Shown here: in pieces, positions 39,585-48,459 of the stretch
Position numbering within the stretch: the first letter of the stretch is position 1
Layout: each line of letters starts with the position of its first letter
NCBI RefSeq assembly: GCF_963677945.1
Contig: NZ_OY782578.1
Coordinates: 806,001-870,000 of the forward strand
Direction: 5' to 3'
Length of the DNA stretch: 64,000 bases
Source: an uncultured Bacteroides sp.
GTDB lineage: Bacteria > Bacteroidota > Bacteroidia > Bacteroidales > Bacteroidaceae
Made by a program: the position numbers and the translations under genes
Notes under the pieces: generated by a model
The model's input: the letters and a program-made list of their open reading frames with translations, nothing else
What the model was told of the DNA's origin: nothing
Database searches by the model: none

Positions 39585-40199
39585 ATGAATGGTAATATAA
39601 AAAATCTGATTATAGACTTTGGTGGGGTATTGGTTGATTTAGATCGTTCACGATGCATAGATTCATTTAAAAGAATTGGTGCAGACTGTATCGAGGAAAT
39701 GTTGAACCCTTATTATCAGCTTGGACTTCTTAAAGATCTTGAGAATGGTGATATAACAGCAGATATATTTCATGAAGAGTTGAGAAAAGCTGTCGGTAAA
39801 GATATTACCGACGGCCAGATTGACGATGCCTGGAATAGTTTTCTGGTAAGCGTTCCTTCTTATAAGCTAGATTTGTTGCTAAGTCTTCGAGAACGTTACT
39901 CTGTTTACTTGTTGAGTAATACCAATCAAATTCATTGGGAAATGTCCTGTGAACGTTTCTTCTCCTATAAAAACCTCACAGCAGAAGATTTTTTCGAGAA
40001 GATATTCCTCTCATATCAGTTACATCAGCTAAAACCTTTCAAAGAAATATTTCAGACGGTTTTGCTTGAAACTGGTATAAGGCCGGAAGAGACATTTTTT
40101 ATAGACGACTCCGCTGCTAATTGTAAGACGGCAGAATCGCTTGGTATTCATACATATACTCCCAAAGATCAGGAAGATTGGGGGCATATCTTTAAATAA
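39585..40199 (+). CDS. HAD-superfamily hydrolase, IA subclass
   Basis: A 204-residue phosphatase-like protein similar to YihX. Motif I is LIIDFGGVLVDLD near 7-19, motif II LLSNTNQIHWE near 108-118, a conserved lysine lies in QLKPFKEIF near 149-157 and motif III is FFIDDSAANCKTAESLGI near 170-187. YihX removes phosphate from glucose-1-phosphate; that substrate is not certain here. It is 3 nt after the ATPase gene and 7 nt before ribF. Confidence 0.88.
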   Translation: MNGNIKNLIIDFGGVLVDLDRSRCIDSFKRIGADCIEEMLNPYYQLGLLKDLENGDITADIFHEELRKAVGKDITDGQIDDAWNSFLVSVPSYKLDLLLSLRERYSVYLLSNTNQIHWEMSCERFFSYKNLTAEDFFEKIFLSYQLHQLKPFKEIFQTVLLETGIRPEETFFIDDSAANCKTAESLGIHTYTPKDQEDWGHIFK

Positions 40200-40206
40200 T
40201 CAGAAT

Positions 40207-41145
40207 ATGAAGATCATTTGCGATCCAAAAGATTATGCAATTGAACCATGTGTTGCAACGATAGGATTCTTTGATGGAGTGCATAAAGGGCATTGCTATC
40301 TCATAGAACAGGTAAAAGCCGTTGCTGCAAGTAAGGGACTTCGTACAGCGCTAATAACCTTTCCTGTACATCCTCGTAAAGTGATTGATGCAGACTATCA
40401 GTTAGACTTACTTTCTACGTTTAAAGAAAAAGTAGAACTGTTAAGTAATACAGGAGTTGATTATTGTTTCCTTTTAGAATTTACTCCTGAGATTTCTGCT
40501 TTAACAGCTCGCGACTTTATGGCCGATATTTTGAATAAGAAATTTAAAGTTGAATCGCTTATTATTGGTTATGATCATCGTTTCGGGCATAATCGTAGTG
40601 AGGGCTTTAATGAATATTGCCAGTATGGTAAAGAGATTGGCATGGATGTATTGCATGCGAAAGGACTTTCCATTGAGAATAGAAAAATAGGATCTTCAGT
40701 AATACGTGCTGCTCTCATATCCGGGAATCTTGATCAAGCCAACTTTTATCTAGGATATCATTACTATTTAGACGGTGTTGTTGAGCAAGGATTTCAGCTT
40801 GGCCGTACTATTGGCTTCCCTACTGCTAATATAGCCATTACATCCGGTAAGATTATTCCTGCCGACGGAGTTTATGCAGTACGTGTCTCTGTAGAAGGCA
40901 AAGAGTATATAGGAATGCTTAATATTGGTGTTCGTCCTACCGTACATAATGGAACCAACCGCACTCTTGAAGTAAACATTCTCCATTTCTCGGATGATAT
41001 TTATGACAAAAACATTCACCTGACTTTTATTAAGCGTATGCGCCCGGAAATTAAGTTTAGCGGGATCGAAGCTTTAAAGGCTCAACTTCATCAGGATAAG
41101 AAAGATGTTGAGAAGATTTTTGAGTCTCAAATGCCTATTGATTAA
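40207..41145 (+). CDS. ribF: Bifunctional riboflavin kinase / FAD synthetase RibF
   Basis: Makes FMN and FAD from riboflavin. The 312-residue protein has the FAD synthetase motif ATIGFFDGVHKGH near 19-31, IIGYDHRFGHNR and IGSSVIRAALISGN, then the flavokinase domain from about 185 with GRTIGFPTANIAI and DGVYAVRV and the C-terminal FIKRMRPEIKFSG. The ATG at 40207 gives the usual family start; a longer frame from 40141 would add 22 unrelated residues inside the upstream gene. Confidence 0.96.
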   Translation: MKIICDPKDYAIEPCVATIGFFDGVHKGHCYLIEQVKAVAASKGLRTALITFPVHPRKVIDADYQLDLLSTFKEKVELLSNTGVDYCFLLEFTPEISALTARDFMADILNKKFKVESLIIGYDHRFGHNRSEGFNEYCQYGKEIGMDVLHAKGLSIENRKIGSSVIRAALISGNLDQANFYLGYHYYLDGVVEQGFQLGRTIGFPTANIAITSGKIIPADGVYAVRVSVEGKEYIGMLNIGVRPTVHNGTNRTLEVNILHFSDDIYDKNIHLTFIKRMRPEIKFSGIEALKAQLHQDKKDVEKIFESQMPID

Positions 41146-41385
41146 AATATTGCGGTTTAATTTTGTATAGATTTTATTGTTATATATCCAGCCTTATAAT
41201 ATCTCTCTATTGAACTTAATAGCTCATTTCTTTGTTGACCTATATATGGCCAATATTCCTGATACTTCAATTTTTTTATAAAAAATAATTCTTATCTCGG
41301 AATTCTGAAAATTATTATTACCTTTAGAATATTAAACAGAATTTGAGAGCTTTTAATATTGTTTCTATAATAATTATTTAGAGAT

Positions 41386-41805
41386 ATGGATACGATAACA
41401 AGAAGTGTATTTCTCATTGAGAATATAAGACATAAAGAAAAAGCCCAATGGCTAAAGCGTATTATAAGATCTCAGATTGGAGTCTTAAGGGTATCTGTGA
41501 ATCCGTCGAATATGCTGATGAAAGTAGAATATGACGCAAATGCTATAACACCAACAATGATGCAGATGCTTATTCGCTCTGTAGGTTGTGAGCTACTTAT
41601 AGATGAAGAACAGATTCATAACAGACTAAGGCAAAAAGGTAGATTAAAAAGAGATATAATATCTTTAATAGTTTCTACGTTTCTTTTTGCGCTTTCATTT
41701 CTTACCTGGAGTTTTTCCTGGGGATATATTGCAGTAGCAACTACAGGCATTATTTTTCTGACATTTCTGATAATATTGATAAAAGAACAAAGGAGGAAAA
41801 CTTAG
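41386..41805 (+). CDS. Metal-ATPase N-terminus-like protein: degenerate HMA domain with two membrane segments
   Basis: A 139-residue protein. Residues 5-72 look like a heavy-metal-associated domain (IGVLRVSVNPSNMLMKVEYD, then ITPTMMQMLIRSVGCELL), but the metal-binding CxxC is missing. Two hydrophobic segments (about 92-107 and 113-130) follow, as at the start of a copper P1B ATPase, and the protein then stops. It may be a shortened relic of such a pump or a small membrane protein built from the same parts. It is convergent with sufE, the two stops overlapping by 4 bp. The 240 bp before it show no gene. Confidence 0.6.
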   Translation: MDTITRSVFLIENIRHKEKAQWLKRIIRSQIGVLRVSVNPSNMLMKVEYDANAITPTMMQMLIRSVGCELLIDEEQIHNRLRQKGRLKRDIISLIVSTFLFALSFLTWSFSWGYIAVATTGIIFLTFLIILIKEQRRKT

Positions 41806-42227
41806 TTTCCTCCTTTTGTTTTGAATGCTAATGCATACATCCTCATCTGTTTCACCATGGAAAGCAATCCGTTGCTTCTTGTTGGTGATAAGTGTTCTTT
41901 TAATCCTATCTTATCTATAAAATAGAGTTCGCTGTCTAATATCTCGTCTGGTGTATGGTCTGATACTACCTTTATAAGCAAAGCAATAATTCCTTTTACT
42001 ATCAGCGCATCGCTTTCGGCTCTAAACATCAGTTTGCCGTCTACCATATCAGCCTGGAGCCAAACGCGACTTTGGCAGCCTTCAATAAGATTTTGTTCTG
42101 TTTTATATTGTTCTTCGAGTGGTTCCTGCTCATTTCCCAGGTCTATCAATAATTGATATTTGTCCATCCAGTCATCGAAGTCACTAAATTCTTCAATGAC
42201 TTGATCTTGTAATTCATTAATGGTCAT
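41802..42227 (-). CDS. sufE: Sulfur acceptor protein SufE
   Basis: Takes sulfur from the cysteine desulfurase SufS for Fe-S cluster building. The 141-residue protein has the active cysteine in NLIEGCQSRVW near 46-56 and the family's C-terminal LSPTRSNGLLSMVKQMR. Fe-S supply matters for the nitrogenase, and no nifU/nifS genes occur in the nif cluster, so general Suf proteins may serve it; that is an inference. The M28 enzyme gene lies 21 bp upstream on the same strand. Confidence 0.93.
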   Translation of the reverse strand: MTINELQDQVIEEFSDFDDWMDKYQLLIDLGNEQEPLEEQYKTEQNLIEGCQSRVWLQADMVDGKLMFRAESDALIVKGIIALLIKVVSDHTPDEILDSELYFIDKIGLKEHLSPTRSNGLLSMVKQMRMYALAFKTKGGN

Positions 42228-42248
42228 ATTTATCTGTTTTTTCTTAAT

Positions 42249-43247
42249 TTATTTTTCATTATATACAACCTCAAGCACTGTTTGTCCCACAGCTTTGAGT
42301 GTTGATCGGTCAATATTACTCATGTTATCATCTGTTGTATGCCAGAAATAACCGAAACTTCCCTCAGGAGTACTTAAGTCGGTAGGAATAATATCGATGC
42401 TTGGTATCTTTGCAATCCTATTTACAAACAAGTGATCGTCTGTTACATATCCGCCATCCTGATTGATGAAATAACTTGCATATCCCATAGAGTTGGCTTT
42501 GTCCCATACTTTCTTTACTGTAGATTTAGCAAACTCGCTAGAGTAAGCTTCTTTATAGAATGTAGCTCCTTTACCTCCCACCATATCGAGAAGAATTCCA
42601 AAACGAGCATTATATCCTTCTACATGAGGATTGTTTGCCCAGTATTGTGTTCCCAGACACCAGCTTTCTTCTTTATGTTCTCCATTATAAAATTCGGGTG
42701 TTCCGTAATCTTCGGCATCAAAGAAAATGATGTCTACTCCAATAGAAGGGGCTTTCTTGCCAATCTGACGTGCTATTTCAAGCAATACACCAATACCGCT
42801 GGCGCCGTCGTTGGCTCCAAGAATAGGAGTGTGATGTTTTGATTCGTCTTTATCCTGGTCGGCCCATGGGCGTGTATCCCAGTGAGCAAAAAGAAGTACA
42901 CGCTTCTTTGTCTCAGGATTAAATGATCCTATGATGTTTCGGCTTTTCAGGATTGTTCCGTCGTAAGCAGTCAGATCGGCATATTGGTCTATGACTTTTG
43001 CACCCGTTGACGCAAGTTTCTTTGCAAGATATTCTCCACAAGCCACGTGTTGTTTGGTATTTGGTACTCGTGGACCAAAATCAACCTGTGCCTGTACATA
43101 ATTGTAGGCGCTGTCTGCATCAAAATCCGGTGCCTTTACAACTGTTGTTTCCTCTGTTTGATTCATGGCAGATTTATTACTGTTACCGCATGATGCGCAG
43201 CCAAACAGCAGGGCTGCAGTGACAAGCATGAAATAATTTCTTTTCAT
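42249..43247 (-). CDS. M28-family lipoprotein, glutaminyl-peptide cyclotransferase-like
   Basis: A 332-residue exported zinc protein with a lipoprotein-type signal (Cys17 or Cys20 in LLFGCASC). Zinc-site motifs are LFAHWDTRPWAD near 118-129, LGANDGASGIGVLLE near 143-157, IFFDAEDYG near 172-180 and HTTDDNMSNID near 309-319. The LLDMVGG loop and HTTDDN match type II glutaminyl cyclases better than aminopeptidases; Bacteroidetes of this type cyclise N-terminal Gln of exported proteins after signal cleavage. A peptidase activity remains possible. Confidence 0.85.
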   Translation of the reverse strand: MKRNYFMLVTAALLFGCASCGNSNKSAMNQTEETTVVKAPDFDADSAYNYVQAQVDFGPRVPNTKQHVACGEYLAKKLASTGAKVIDQYADLTAYDGTILKSRNIIGSFNPETKKRVLLFAHWDTRPWADQDKDESKHHTPILGANDGASGIGVLLEIARQIGKKAPSIGVDIIFFDAEDYGTPEFYNGEHKEESWCLGTQYWANNPHVEGYNARFGILLDMVGGKGATFYKEAYSSEFAKSTVKKVWDKANSMGYASYFINQDGGYVTDDHLFVNRIAKIPSIDIIPTDLSTPEGSFGYFWHTTDDNMSNIDRSTLKAVGQTVLEVVYNEK

Positions 43248-43277
43248 TCTTCTTGTGTTACTTTATTTTTTCGGATC

Positions 43278-43285
43278 CAAAAGTA
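43278..43285 (-). promoter_or_regulatory. -7 element of the M28 lipoprotein gene
   Basis: TACTTTTG on the minus strand, 31 bp before the start codon. Confidence 0.55.
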
Positions 43286-43352
43286 CAAATCTTTCGGGAG
43301 ATTAATTTCATTTCCTATGTAGATTTCACAAAATTCAACGGATTGGCTATAA

Positions 43353-44261
43353 CTATTTGAATATTAATTCAGCACCGTTGTTTCCAACCGTTAGCTCTGT
43401 TTCGCAACCGCAGATAAGTGGCACATTATTAACCACGTGGCCAACAGGGAAATTAAAGCATACAGGGTAGCCGTATGGTTTCACCATGTCGGCAATCATT
43501 TCGTACACCTCTTTTCCTATTGAAAGGTCTTCCTCGTATTCAGTAAACTGCCCTACTATCAAGCCCGAAAGTTTTTCGAGAACGCCCCCAAGTTTCAGGT
43601 TATTCATCATCCGGTCTATATGATAAGGCCTTTCTCCAATATCTTCGATAAAAAGAATTGTTCCTTCTGCCGGAAAATCGTAAGGAGTTCCTCTGAGCCC
43701 GTACAAAACTGAGAGATTGCCACCCCGGAGAGTTCCTTTTGCAGTTCCCTTAATATTTAGTTTATGTTTAGGAGACTGGTAGGTGGGTAATTCTCCGAAC
43801 AGTAAATTCTTCAGATGTAAAGAGCAAACATCGTCTTTGGGTTCTACAGAAAGGTGTCTTGCCATGGGCGAATGTACCGAAGCAAAACCATTGTATTGGA
43901 GCAGTTCATGAAGCAGAGTGATGTCACTGTACCCCAGTAACCACTTCGGATTTTCGCGGAACTTTGTAAAATCTATCTGATCGATGAGGTGAATAGCCCC
44001 GTAACCCCCACGGCTGCAAAGAATTGCTTTGGTACTTTCATCATCCATTGCCGACTGAAGATCGGCAGTACGTTGCTTTACAGATCCCGAAAACCGCCCG
44101 GCTTCTCCTGCTGCATGTTTACTAATTACTACTTCCAATCCCCAGGACTCAAGAGCCTTTTTGGCATCTTTTAAAAAGTTCTTGTCTATTTTGCCGGCCG
44201 GCGATATTATTGTAACCCTATCTCCTTCCTGTAGATAAGGTGGAAATTGAATCGTTCTCAT
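43353..44261 (-). CDS. ldcA: LD-carboxypeptidase, S66 family
   Basis: Removes the terminal D-Ala from muropeptide tetrapeptides in cell-wall recycling. About 302 residues: GDRVTIISPAGKI near 13-25, CSRGGYGAIHLIDQ near 80-93 and LLGYSDITLLHELL near 104-117, which carries the S66 nucleophile serine; the C-terminal Glu and His are in FIEDIGE and FPVGHV. The start at 44261 (MRTIQFPP) is chosen because the upstream ATG at 44279 lies within the -7 promoter element 44277-44284. Confidence 0.9.
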   Translation of the reverse strand: MRTIQFPPYLQEGDRVTIISPAGKIDKNFLKDAKKALESWGLEVVISKHAAGEAGRFSGSVKQRTADLQSAMDDESTKAILCSRGGYGAIHLIDQIDFTKFRENPKWLLGYSDITLLHELLQYNGFASVHSPMARHLSVEPKDDVCSLHLKNLLFGELPTYQSPKHKLNIKGTAKGTLRGGNLSVLYGLRGTPYDFPAEGTILFIEDIGERPYHIDRMMNNLKLGGVLEKLSGLIVGQFTEYEEDLSIGKEVYEMIADMVKPYGYPVCFNFPVGHVVNNVPLICGCETELTVGNNGAELIFK

Positions 44262-44276
44262 ATATTTCTTTTTGTA

Positions 44277-44284
44277 CAAATGTA
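44277..44284 (-). promoter_or_regulatory. -7 element of ldcA
   Basis: TACATTTG on the minus strand within GTACA-rich sequence, 16 bp before the chosen ATG. Confidence 0.5.
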
Positions 44285-44614
44285 CACTAAAATTTTATTA
44301 TAGATTATTTTAGGTAGAAAATACTGAATGCTAAGAGATTTATTCCTCAATACTTTTTAATTTATTGTAGACCAAAATTTAAAAAGCTGTAGACTATAAT
44401 ATTATATGCTCTACACTATTTTGTAATTTGCTTTAGTACCTTTTAAAAAGATATACTTTTTAATGATTTAAGCATACTAAAAGTGTCATATTGTTATTAA
44501 AGAAGGCTTTTTATGGATGAATACTCAAATTAAACTTTCTTTTTGATTGATATTTTGAGATATGTAGTACAAATATCAATCTTTTTTTGCATATTTGCTA
44601 AAAATCACAGGACT
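44285..44614. other. Non-coding region between ldcA and ptb
   Basis: About 330 bp without a gene, very AT-rich. GTAGAC occurs twice (near 44367 and 44390) and a CTCTACAC once. CATATTTG near 44589, a near match to the -7 consensus, is the likely ptb promoter. A frame open from 44543 would start upstream of it and is not supported. Confidence 0.4.
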
Positions 44615-45529
44615 ATGGAACCAATTAAAAGTTTTGATCAATTGACAGCTCATTTAATGACGCTGAAGAAGCGTAAGCGGATTGCTGTGGTCTGTGCAAA
44701 CGATCCCAATACGGAGTATGCAATTACACGAGCGCTTGAAGAGGGAATAGCCGAACTTCTTATGATCGGAGATTCTTCCATCCTTGATAAATATCAGGCT
44801 TTGAAGAAGTATCCTGAGTTTGTGAAGATTATTCACATAGAAGATTCTGATGAAGCAGCACGTGAAGCTGTACGCATTGTACGTGAAGGTGATGCTGATA
44901 TTCTGATGAAGGGAATTATCAATACAGATAATCTATTGCATGCCATATTAGATAAAGAGAAAGGCTTGTTACCTCAGGGGAAAGTGCTTACTCACCTGTC
45001 TGTTATGCAGATTCCTACATATAACAAACTATTGTTCTTCTCGGATGCAGGTGTTATTCCCCGGCCTACTTTGCAACAACGTATCGAAATGATTTGGTAT
45101 GCTATCCATACATGTCACAGCTTTGGTATTGAACAGCCTAGAATCTCTTTGATTCATTGCACCGAAAAGGTAAGTGCCAAGTTTCCTCATTCGCTCGATT
45201 ATGTGAATATAGTGGAACTGGCAGAAGCAGGAGAGTTTGGAGATGTTATTATCGATGGACCGCTTGATGTAAGAACCTCTTGCGAGAAGGCGAGTGGGGA
45301 TATAAAAGGAATTGCTTCCCCTATAGATGGAGAAGCCGATGTGCTGATCTTTCCTAATATTGAATCTGGAAATGCTTTCTATAAGGGTGTTTCTCTTTTT
45401 GCAAATGCTACTATGGCTGGATTGCTTCAAGGTCCGGTTTGTCCTGTAGTATTGCCTTCCAGAAGCGATTGTGGACTCTCAAAGTATTATAGTATTGCTA
45501 TGGCTTGCCTTACAAGTAACAAAGACTAA
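44615..45529 (+). CDS. ptb: Phosphate butyryltransferase Ptb
   Basis: Converts butyryl-CoA (or branched acyl-CoA) and phosphate to the acyl phosphate. About 304 residues of the phosphate acetyl/butyryltransferase family: RIAVVCANDPNTEYAIT near 20-36, DILMKGIINTDNLLHAILD near 93-111 and the glycine-rich C-terminal NATMAGLLQGPVCPVVLPSRSD. It sits 3 bp before buk, and the pair forms an acid-producing ATP-yielding branch. In Bacteroides-like cells isobutyrate or isovalerate from amino acids may be the true product. Confidence 0.92.
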   Translation: MEPIKSFDQLTAHLMTLKKRKRIAVVCANDPNTEYAITRALEEGIAELLMIGDSSILDKYQALKKYPEFVKIIHIEDSDEAAREAVRIVREGDADILMKGIINTDNLLHAILDKEKGLLPQGKVLTHLSVMQIPTYNKLLFFSDAGVIPRPTLQQRIEMIWYAIHTCHSFGIEQPRISLIHCTEKVSAKFPHSLDYVNIVELAEAGEFGDVIIDGPLDVRTSCEKASGDIKGIASPIDGEADVLIFPNIESGNAFYKGVSLFANATMAGLLQGPVCPVVLPSRSDCGLSKYYSIAMACLTSNKD

Positions 45530-45532
45530 TTT

Positions 45533-46594
45533 ATGAGAATTCTTGCGATTAATCCCGGTTCCACTTCTACAAAAATAGCAGTGTACGAGAACGAAAACCG
45601 TATTTTTGTAACAACATTCTATCATTCACCCGAGGCTCTGTCTCATTTTCCTACAATCCTTTCTCAGTACGATTACCGAAAGGAATTGATTATTGATGAG
45701 CTTAAAAAAGAAAACCTCTTTTCAGATTTTGCCGCAATTGTTGGTCGTGGCGGATTACTTAAACCAATTGCCAGCGGTGTATATGAGGTGAATGAGGCTA
45801 TGAAGAATGATCTTCGGAATGCTACCATGCAACATGCATGTAATCTTGGCGGACTACTGGCCGAAGATATTGCTCTTCTTATCCCTGGTTGCAAAGCGTA
45901 CATTGCTGATCCTGTAGTTGTAGACGAACTGGAAGATGTTGCTCGCCTGTCGGGCTCTCCATTAATGATGCGTAAGTCTGTTTTTCATGCTCTTAATCAT
46001 AAGGCTATAGCTCGTAAATATGCTCGTTCCGTTAATAAGAAATATGAAGAACTTGATTTGGTTGTAGCTCATTTGGGCGGAGGTATTTCCGTGGCTGCCC
46101 ACCGACAGGGAAGGGTTATTGATGTGAATAATGCCCTTGAAGGCAGTGGCCCGTTTTCGCCCGAGAGAGCAGGAACGCTTCCTGCCCGACAATTGGTTGA
46201 TCTTTGCTTTAGTGGCGATTATACCCAAGAAGAGATTAAAAAGATGATTACCGGTAGGGGCGGATTGATGGCTCATCTGGGAACAACCGATGCACAGAAT
46301 GTGGTTAAAAGAATCAACGAAGGAGATGCAAGGGCTGAGCTTGTGCTGAAATCCATGATTTATAATATAGCCAAAGAGATTGGTGCCATGAGCGTAGTAC
46401 TTCAAGGGAAAGTCGATGCAATTCTTCTTACCGGAGGTATTTCATACAACGATTATTGCATTAATAAACTTAGGGAACATATTGCTTTTATTGCCCCGGT
46501 TTGTGTGTTCCCCGGAGAGGATGAGATGGAAGCATTGGCCTTTAATGCTTTAGGAGTTTTAAGAGGAAAACTAAATTGTAAAGAGTATTATTAG
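45533..46594 (+). CDS. buk: Butyrate kinase Buk
   Basis: Makes ATP from acyl phosphate, giving butyrate or a branched-chain acid. The 353-residue ASKHA-fold protein starts with the phosphate-1 motif ILAINPGSTSTKIAVY at 3-18, and has GRGGLLKPIASGVYEV near 72-87, VVAHLGGGISVAAHRQG near 177-193 and ILLTGGISYNDY near 299-310. It follows ptb by 3 bp in one unit. Confidence 0.96.
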   Translation: MRILAINPGSTSTKIAVYENENRIFVTTFYHSPEALSHFPTILSQYDYRKELIIDELKKENLFSDFAAIVGRGGLLKPIASGVYEVNEAMKNDLRNATMQHACNLGGLLAEDIALLIPGCKAYIADPVVVDELEDVARLSGSPLMMRKSVFHALNHKAIARKYARSVNKKYEELDLVVAHLGGGISVAAHRQGRVIDVNNALEGSGPFSPERAGTLPARQLVDLCFSGDYTQEEIKKMITGRGGLMAHLGTTDAQNVVKRINEGDARAELVLKSMIYNIAKEIGAMSVVLQGKVDAILLTGGISYNDYCINKLREHIAFIAPVCVFPGEDEMEALAFNALGVLRGKLNCKEYY

Positions 46595-46623
46595 CGAAAG
46601 CAATATAATTAAATAAAATTTGA

Positions 46624-46631
46624 TATTTTTG
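46624..46631 (+). promoter_or_regulatory. -7 element of the DUF3667 gene
   Basis: TATTTTTG, 26 bp before the start codon. Confidence 0.55.
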
Positions 46632-46656
46632 TGGCTTAATTTTAACAAGCATAAGA

Positions 46657-47508
46657 ATGTCTCAATTAACATGTAAGAACTGCGGCAACGAGTTCGAAGG
46701 TAAATTCTGCAATAATTGTGGTCAGAAAGCCAGCGCTGATAGATTAACTTATAAGTCATTGGTAGAATCATTGATGCATGGATTTCTCCATGTAGATAAA
46801 GGTTTCTTTTATACTATTAAAATGCTGTTTATTAATCCGGGGAGGCTGGTTCAGGACTATATCAGCTGTAAGAGGGTTAATTATTTCCAGCCGTTTCCTT
46901 TACTTATTATTCTTTCTGCAATCTATGGGCTTCTTCATCATTGGTTAACTCCTGAAGTTGTTGAAACCGTAACAGCTGGTGCAAAGCATTCCGATGGGAT
47001 TTTTAGAATCGTGCTTGGCAATGGAGCGCCTATTCAGCTGAACAAGACTTTTATTAATATGCTGGAGTTTATAATAAACCACCTGTCGGAGAATTATGCT
47101 TTCATGAATATCTTCATTATTCCTCCGTTTATTCTGGCTACGAAGATTGCTTTTCGGAAAGCAGGAGCATACAATTATAATTTTGTGGAATATCTTTTTG
47201 GTGGTGCTTATCTTTCCAGTTTATATATTGTTATTTCAATCCTCTTTATGCCGTTTGAACTTTTGTTGAAGGGTTCTTCTTATTTATCCGGTTGGGAAAA
47301 TATTACCTGGATAGTTTACTTTTTGGTAACATTGTACTTCTTTTATCATTTGTTTGAGGGAGGCATCAGAAAAACAATCAAAAGAACAGTTTATACATAT
47401 GTGCTGTATTTTCCTTTTCTTTTGATTTATGTAATTCTGGGAGTTCTAATAGCAGCGCTTATAGCTTTTGCGGGACAAGGATTAGGCCATCTCACAGGCC
47501 TTTGCTGA
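46657..47508 (+). CDS. DUF3667 zinc-ribbon membrane protein
   Basis: A 283-residue protein with an N-terminal zinc ribbon (C6, C9, C18, C21), then the DUF3667 segment TYKSLVESLMHGFLHVDKGFFYTI and about five hydrophobic segments in the rest. This family is common in Bacteroidetes and its function is unknown. It ends at a bidirectional terminator shared with the convergent DUF4491 gene. Confidence 0.88.
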   Translation: MSQLTCKNCGNEFEGKFCNNCGQKASADRLTYKSLVESLMHGFLHVDKGFFYTIKMLFINPGRLVQDYISCKRVNYFQPFPLLIILSAIYGLLHHWLTPEVVETVTAGAKHSDGIFRIVLGNGAPIQLNKTFINMLEFIINHLSENYAFMNIFIIPPFILATKIAFRKAGAYNYNFVEYLFGGAYLSSLYIVISILFMPFELLLKGSSYLSGWENITWIVYFLVTLYFFYHLFEGGIRKTIKRTVYTYVLYFPFLLIYVILGVLIAALIAFAGQGLGHLTGLC

Positions 47509-47514
47509 TTATAA

Positions 47515-47545
47515 AAAGAAAGGATGCCATAAGGCATCCTTTTTA
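47515..47545. terminator. Bidirectional terminator
   Basis: AGGATGCC-ATAA-GGCATCCT (47521-47540) with A-rich sequence before and T-run after. It can stop both the DUF3667 transcript (plus) and the DUF4491 transcript (minus). Confidence 0.9.
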
Positions 47546-47857
47546 GAATTTGTATGTTCGTTTTGGGTTTTTCGGAAACCATCCTTTTTTTACCCTTTCT
47601 TCCTGTTCAAAGACCTCTTTTATAGTCCAGAAAGAAGAGAACGCAAATACGCCTGATAGTGAAGACAGAAATATATCTTCAGTAGTGAAAGAGGCAATAA
47701 CACCAACAATCCCTAATAACAGGAATATCCACCAGCATTTTGTTCCCCAGTAATATTCAGCTTTAACCACAACGGGATGAAAAAGTCCGATTATGAGGAA
47801 AGTGCAAATACCAATTACAAGTCCTGTAAGATGATATGAATTAAGCAATTCAATCAT
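47543..47857 (-). CDS. DUF4491 small membrane protein
   Basis: A 104-residue protein with three hydrophobic segments (about 8-26, 41-57 and 65-80) and a basic C-terminal tail with GWFPKNPKR. It fits the DUF4491 family of Bacteroidetes, function unknown. It overlaps the end of the Lrp-type regulator gene by 8 nt, so the two are co-translated. Confidence 0.85.
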   Translation of the reverse strand: MIELLNSYHLTGLVIGICTFLIIGLFHPVVVKAEYYWGTKCWWIFLLLGIVGVIASFTTEDIFLSSLSGVFAFSSFWTIKEVFEQEERVKKGWFPKNPKRTYKF

Positions 47858-48329
47858 CCGCTAAGTTCTTTTGTATTTTGATTGGAATCTCTTTTTTAAT
47901 ACTTTGTTCCAGGGAAATCAATGTTTCGGTAGCAGTAACTCCTGGAATTTCCTGCATTTTAGAATTTAGCAGTTCCATTAAGTGCTCATTGTCGCATGCA
48001 TATACTTTGGTAAGCATTGTGTAAGGACCGGTTGTGAAATGACATTCTACAACTTCTGGAATCTTCTCTAGCTGAGCTACTACATTTTTATACATAGAAC
48101 CCTTTTCGAGCTTTATTCCTACATAAGTACAAGTTCTGTAGCCTAAGCTTTTAGGGTTTACGTGATATCCAGATCCGACAATAACACCCAGATCTATCAA
48201 TCGTTGCACACGCTGATGAATGGCTGCGCGTGAAACGCCACATTCTGCAGCGACATCTTTAAAAGGAATACGAGCATTCTGTGAGATTATCTCCAGAATC
48301 TGTCTGTCAAGTTTGTCTATCTTTTCCAT
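47850..48329 (-). CDS. Lrp/AsnC-family transcriptional regulator
   Basis: A 159-residue DNA-binding protein. The AsnC-type helix-turn-helix LDRQILEIISQNARIPFKDVAAECGVSRAAIHQRVQRLIDLGVI covers about 7-51 and the RAM effector-binding domain with VVECHFTTGPYTMLTKVYA about 92-110 follows. Effectors are usually amino acids. It precedes the DUF4491 gene and overlaps it by 8 nt; targets are unknown. Confidence 0.94.
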   Translation of the reverse strand: MEKIDKLDRQILEIISQNARIPFKDVAAECGVSRAAIHQRVQRLIDLGVIVGSGYHVNPKSLGYRTCTYVGIKLEKGSMYKNVVAQLEKIPEVVECHFTTGPYTMLTKVYACDNEHLMELLNSKMQEIPGVTATETLISLEQSIKKEIPIKIQKNLADD

Positions 48330-48371
48330 ATGAATTGATTAATAAATTCTTTATTTGTATCAAATAGTAAG

Positions 48372-48379
48372 CAAATATA
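48372..48379 (-). promoter_or_regulatory. -7 element of the Lrp-type regulator
   Basis: TATATTTG on the minus strand, 42 bp before the start codon. Confidence 0.5.
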
Positions 48380-48459
48380 GATAAATATTTTAATTTACCT
48401 ATCAATTGTCTAAGAAAAAACTAAACTCCCTTTCTAATTATTCGTTTTTCACGATATGA

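Noticed and set aside
44261-44284. Similarity of GTACACTAAA near 44282 to the modB inverted repeat
   Set aside because: Only ten bases of half a repeat are shared and the gene (ldcA) is unrelated; chance is the simpler reading.
45029-46405. Minus-strand frames of 133 and 147 codons
   Set aside because: They are antisense to ptb and buk, whose motifs are clear.
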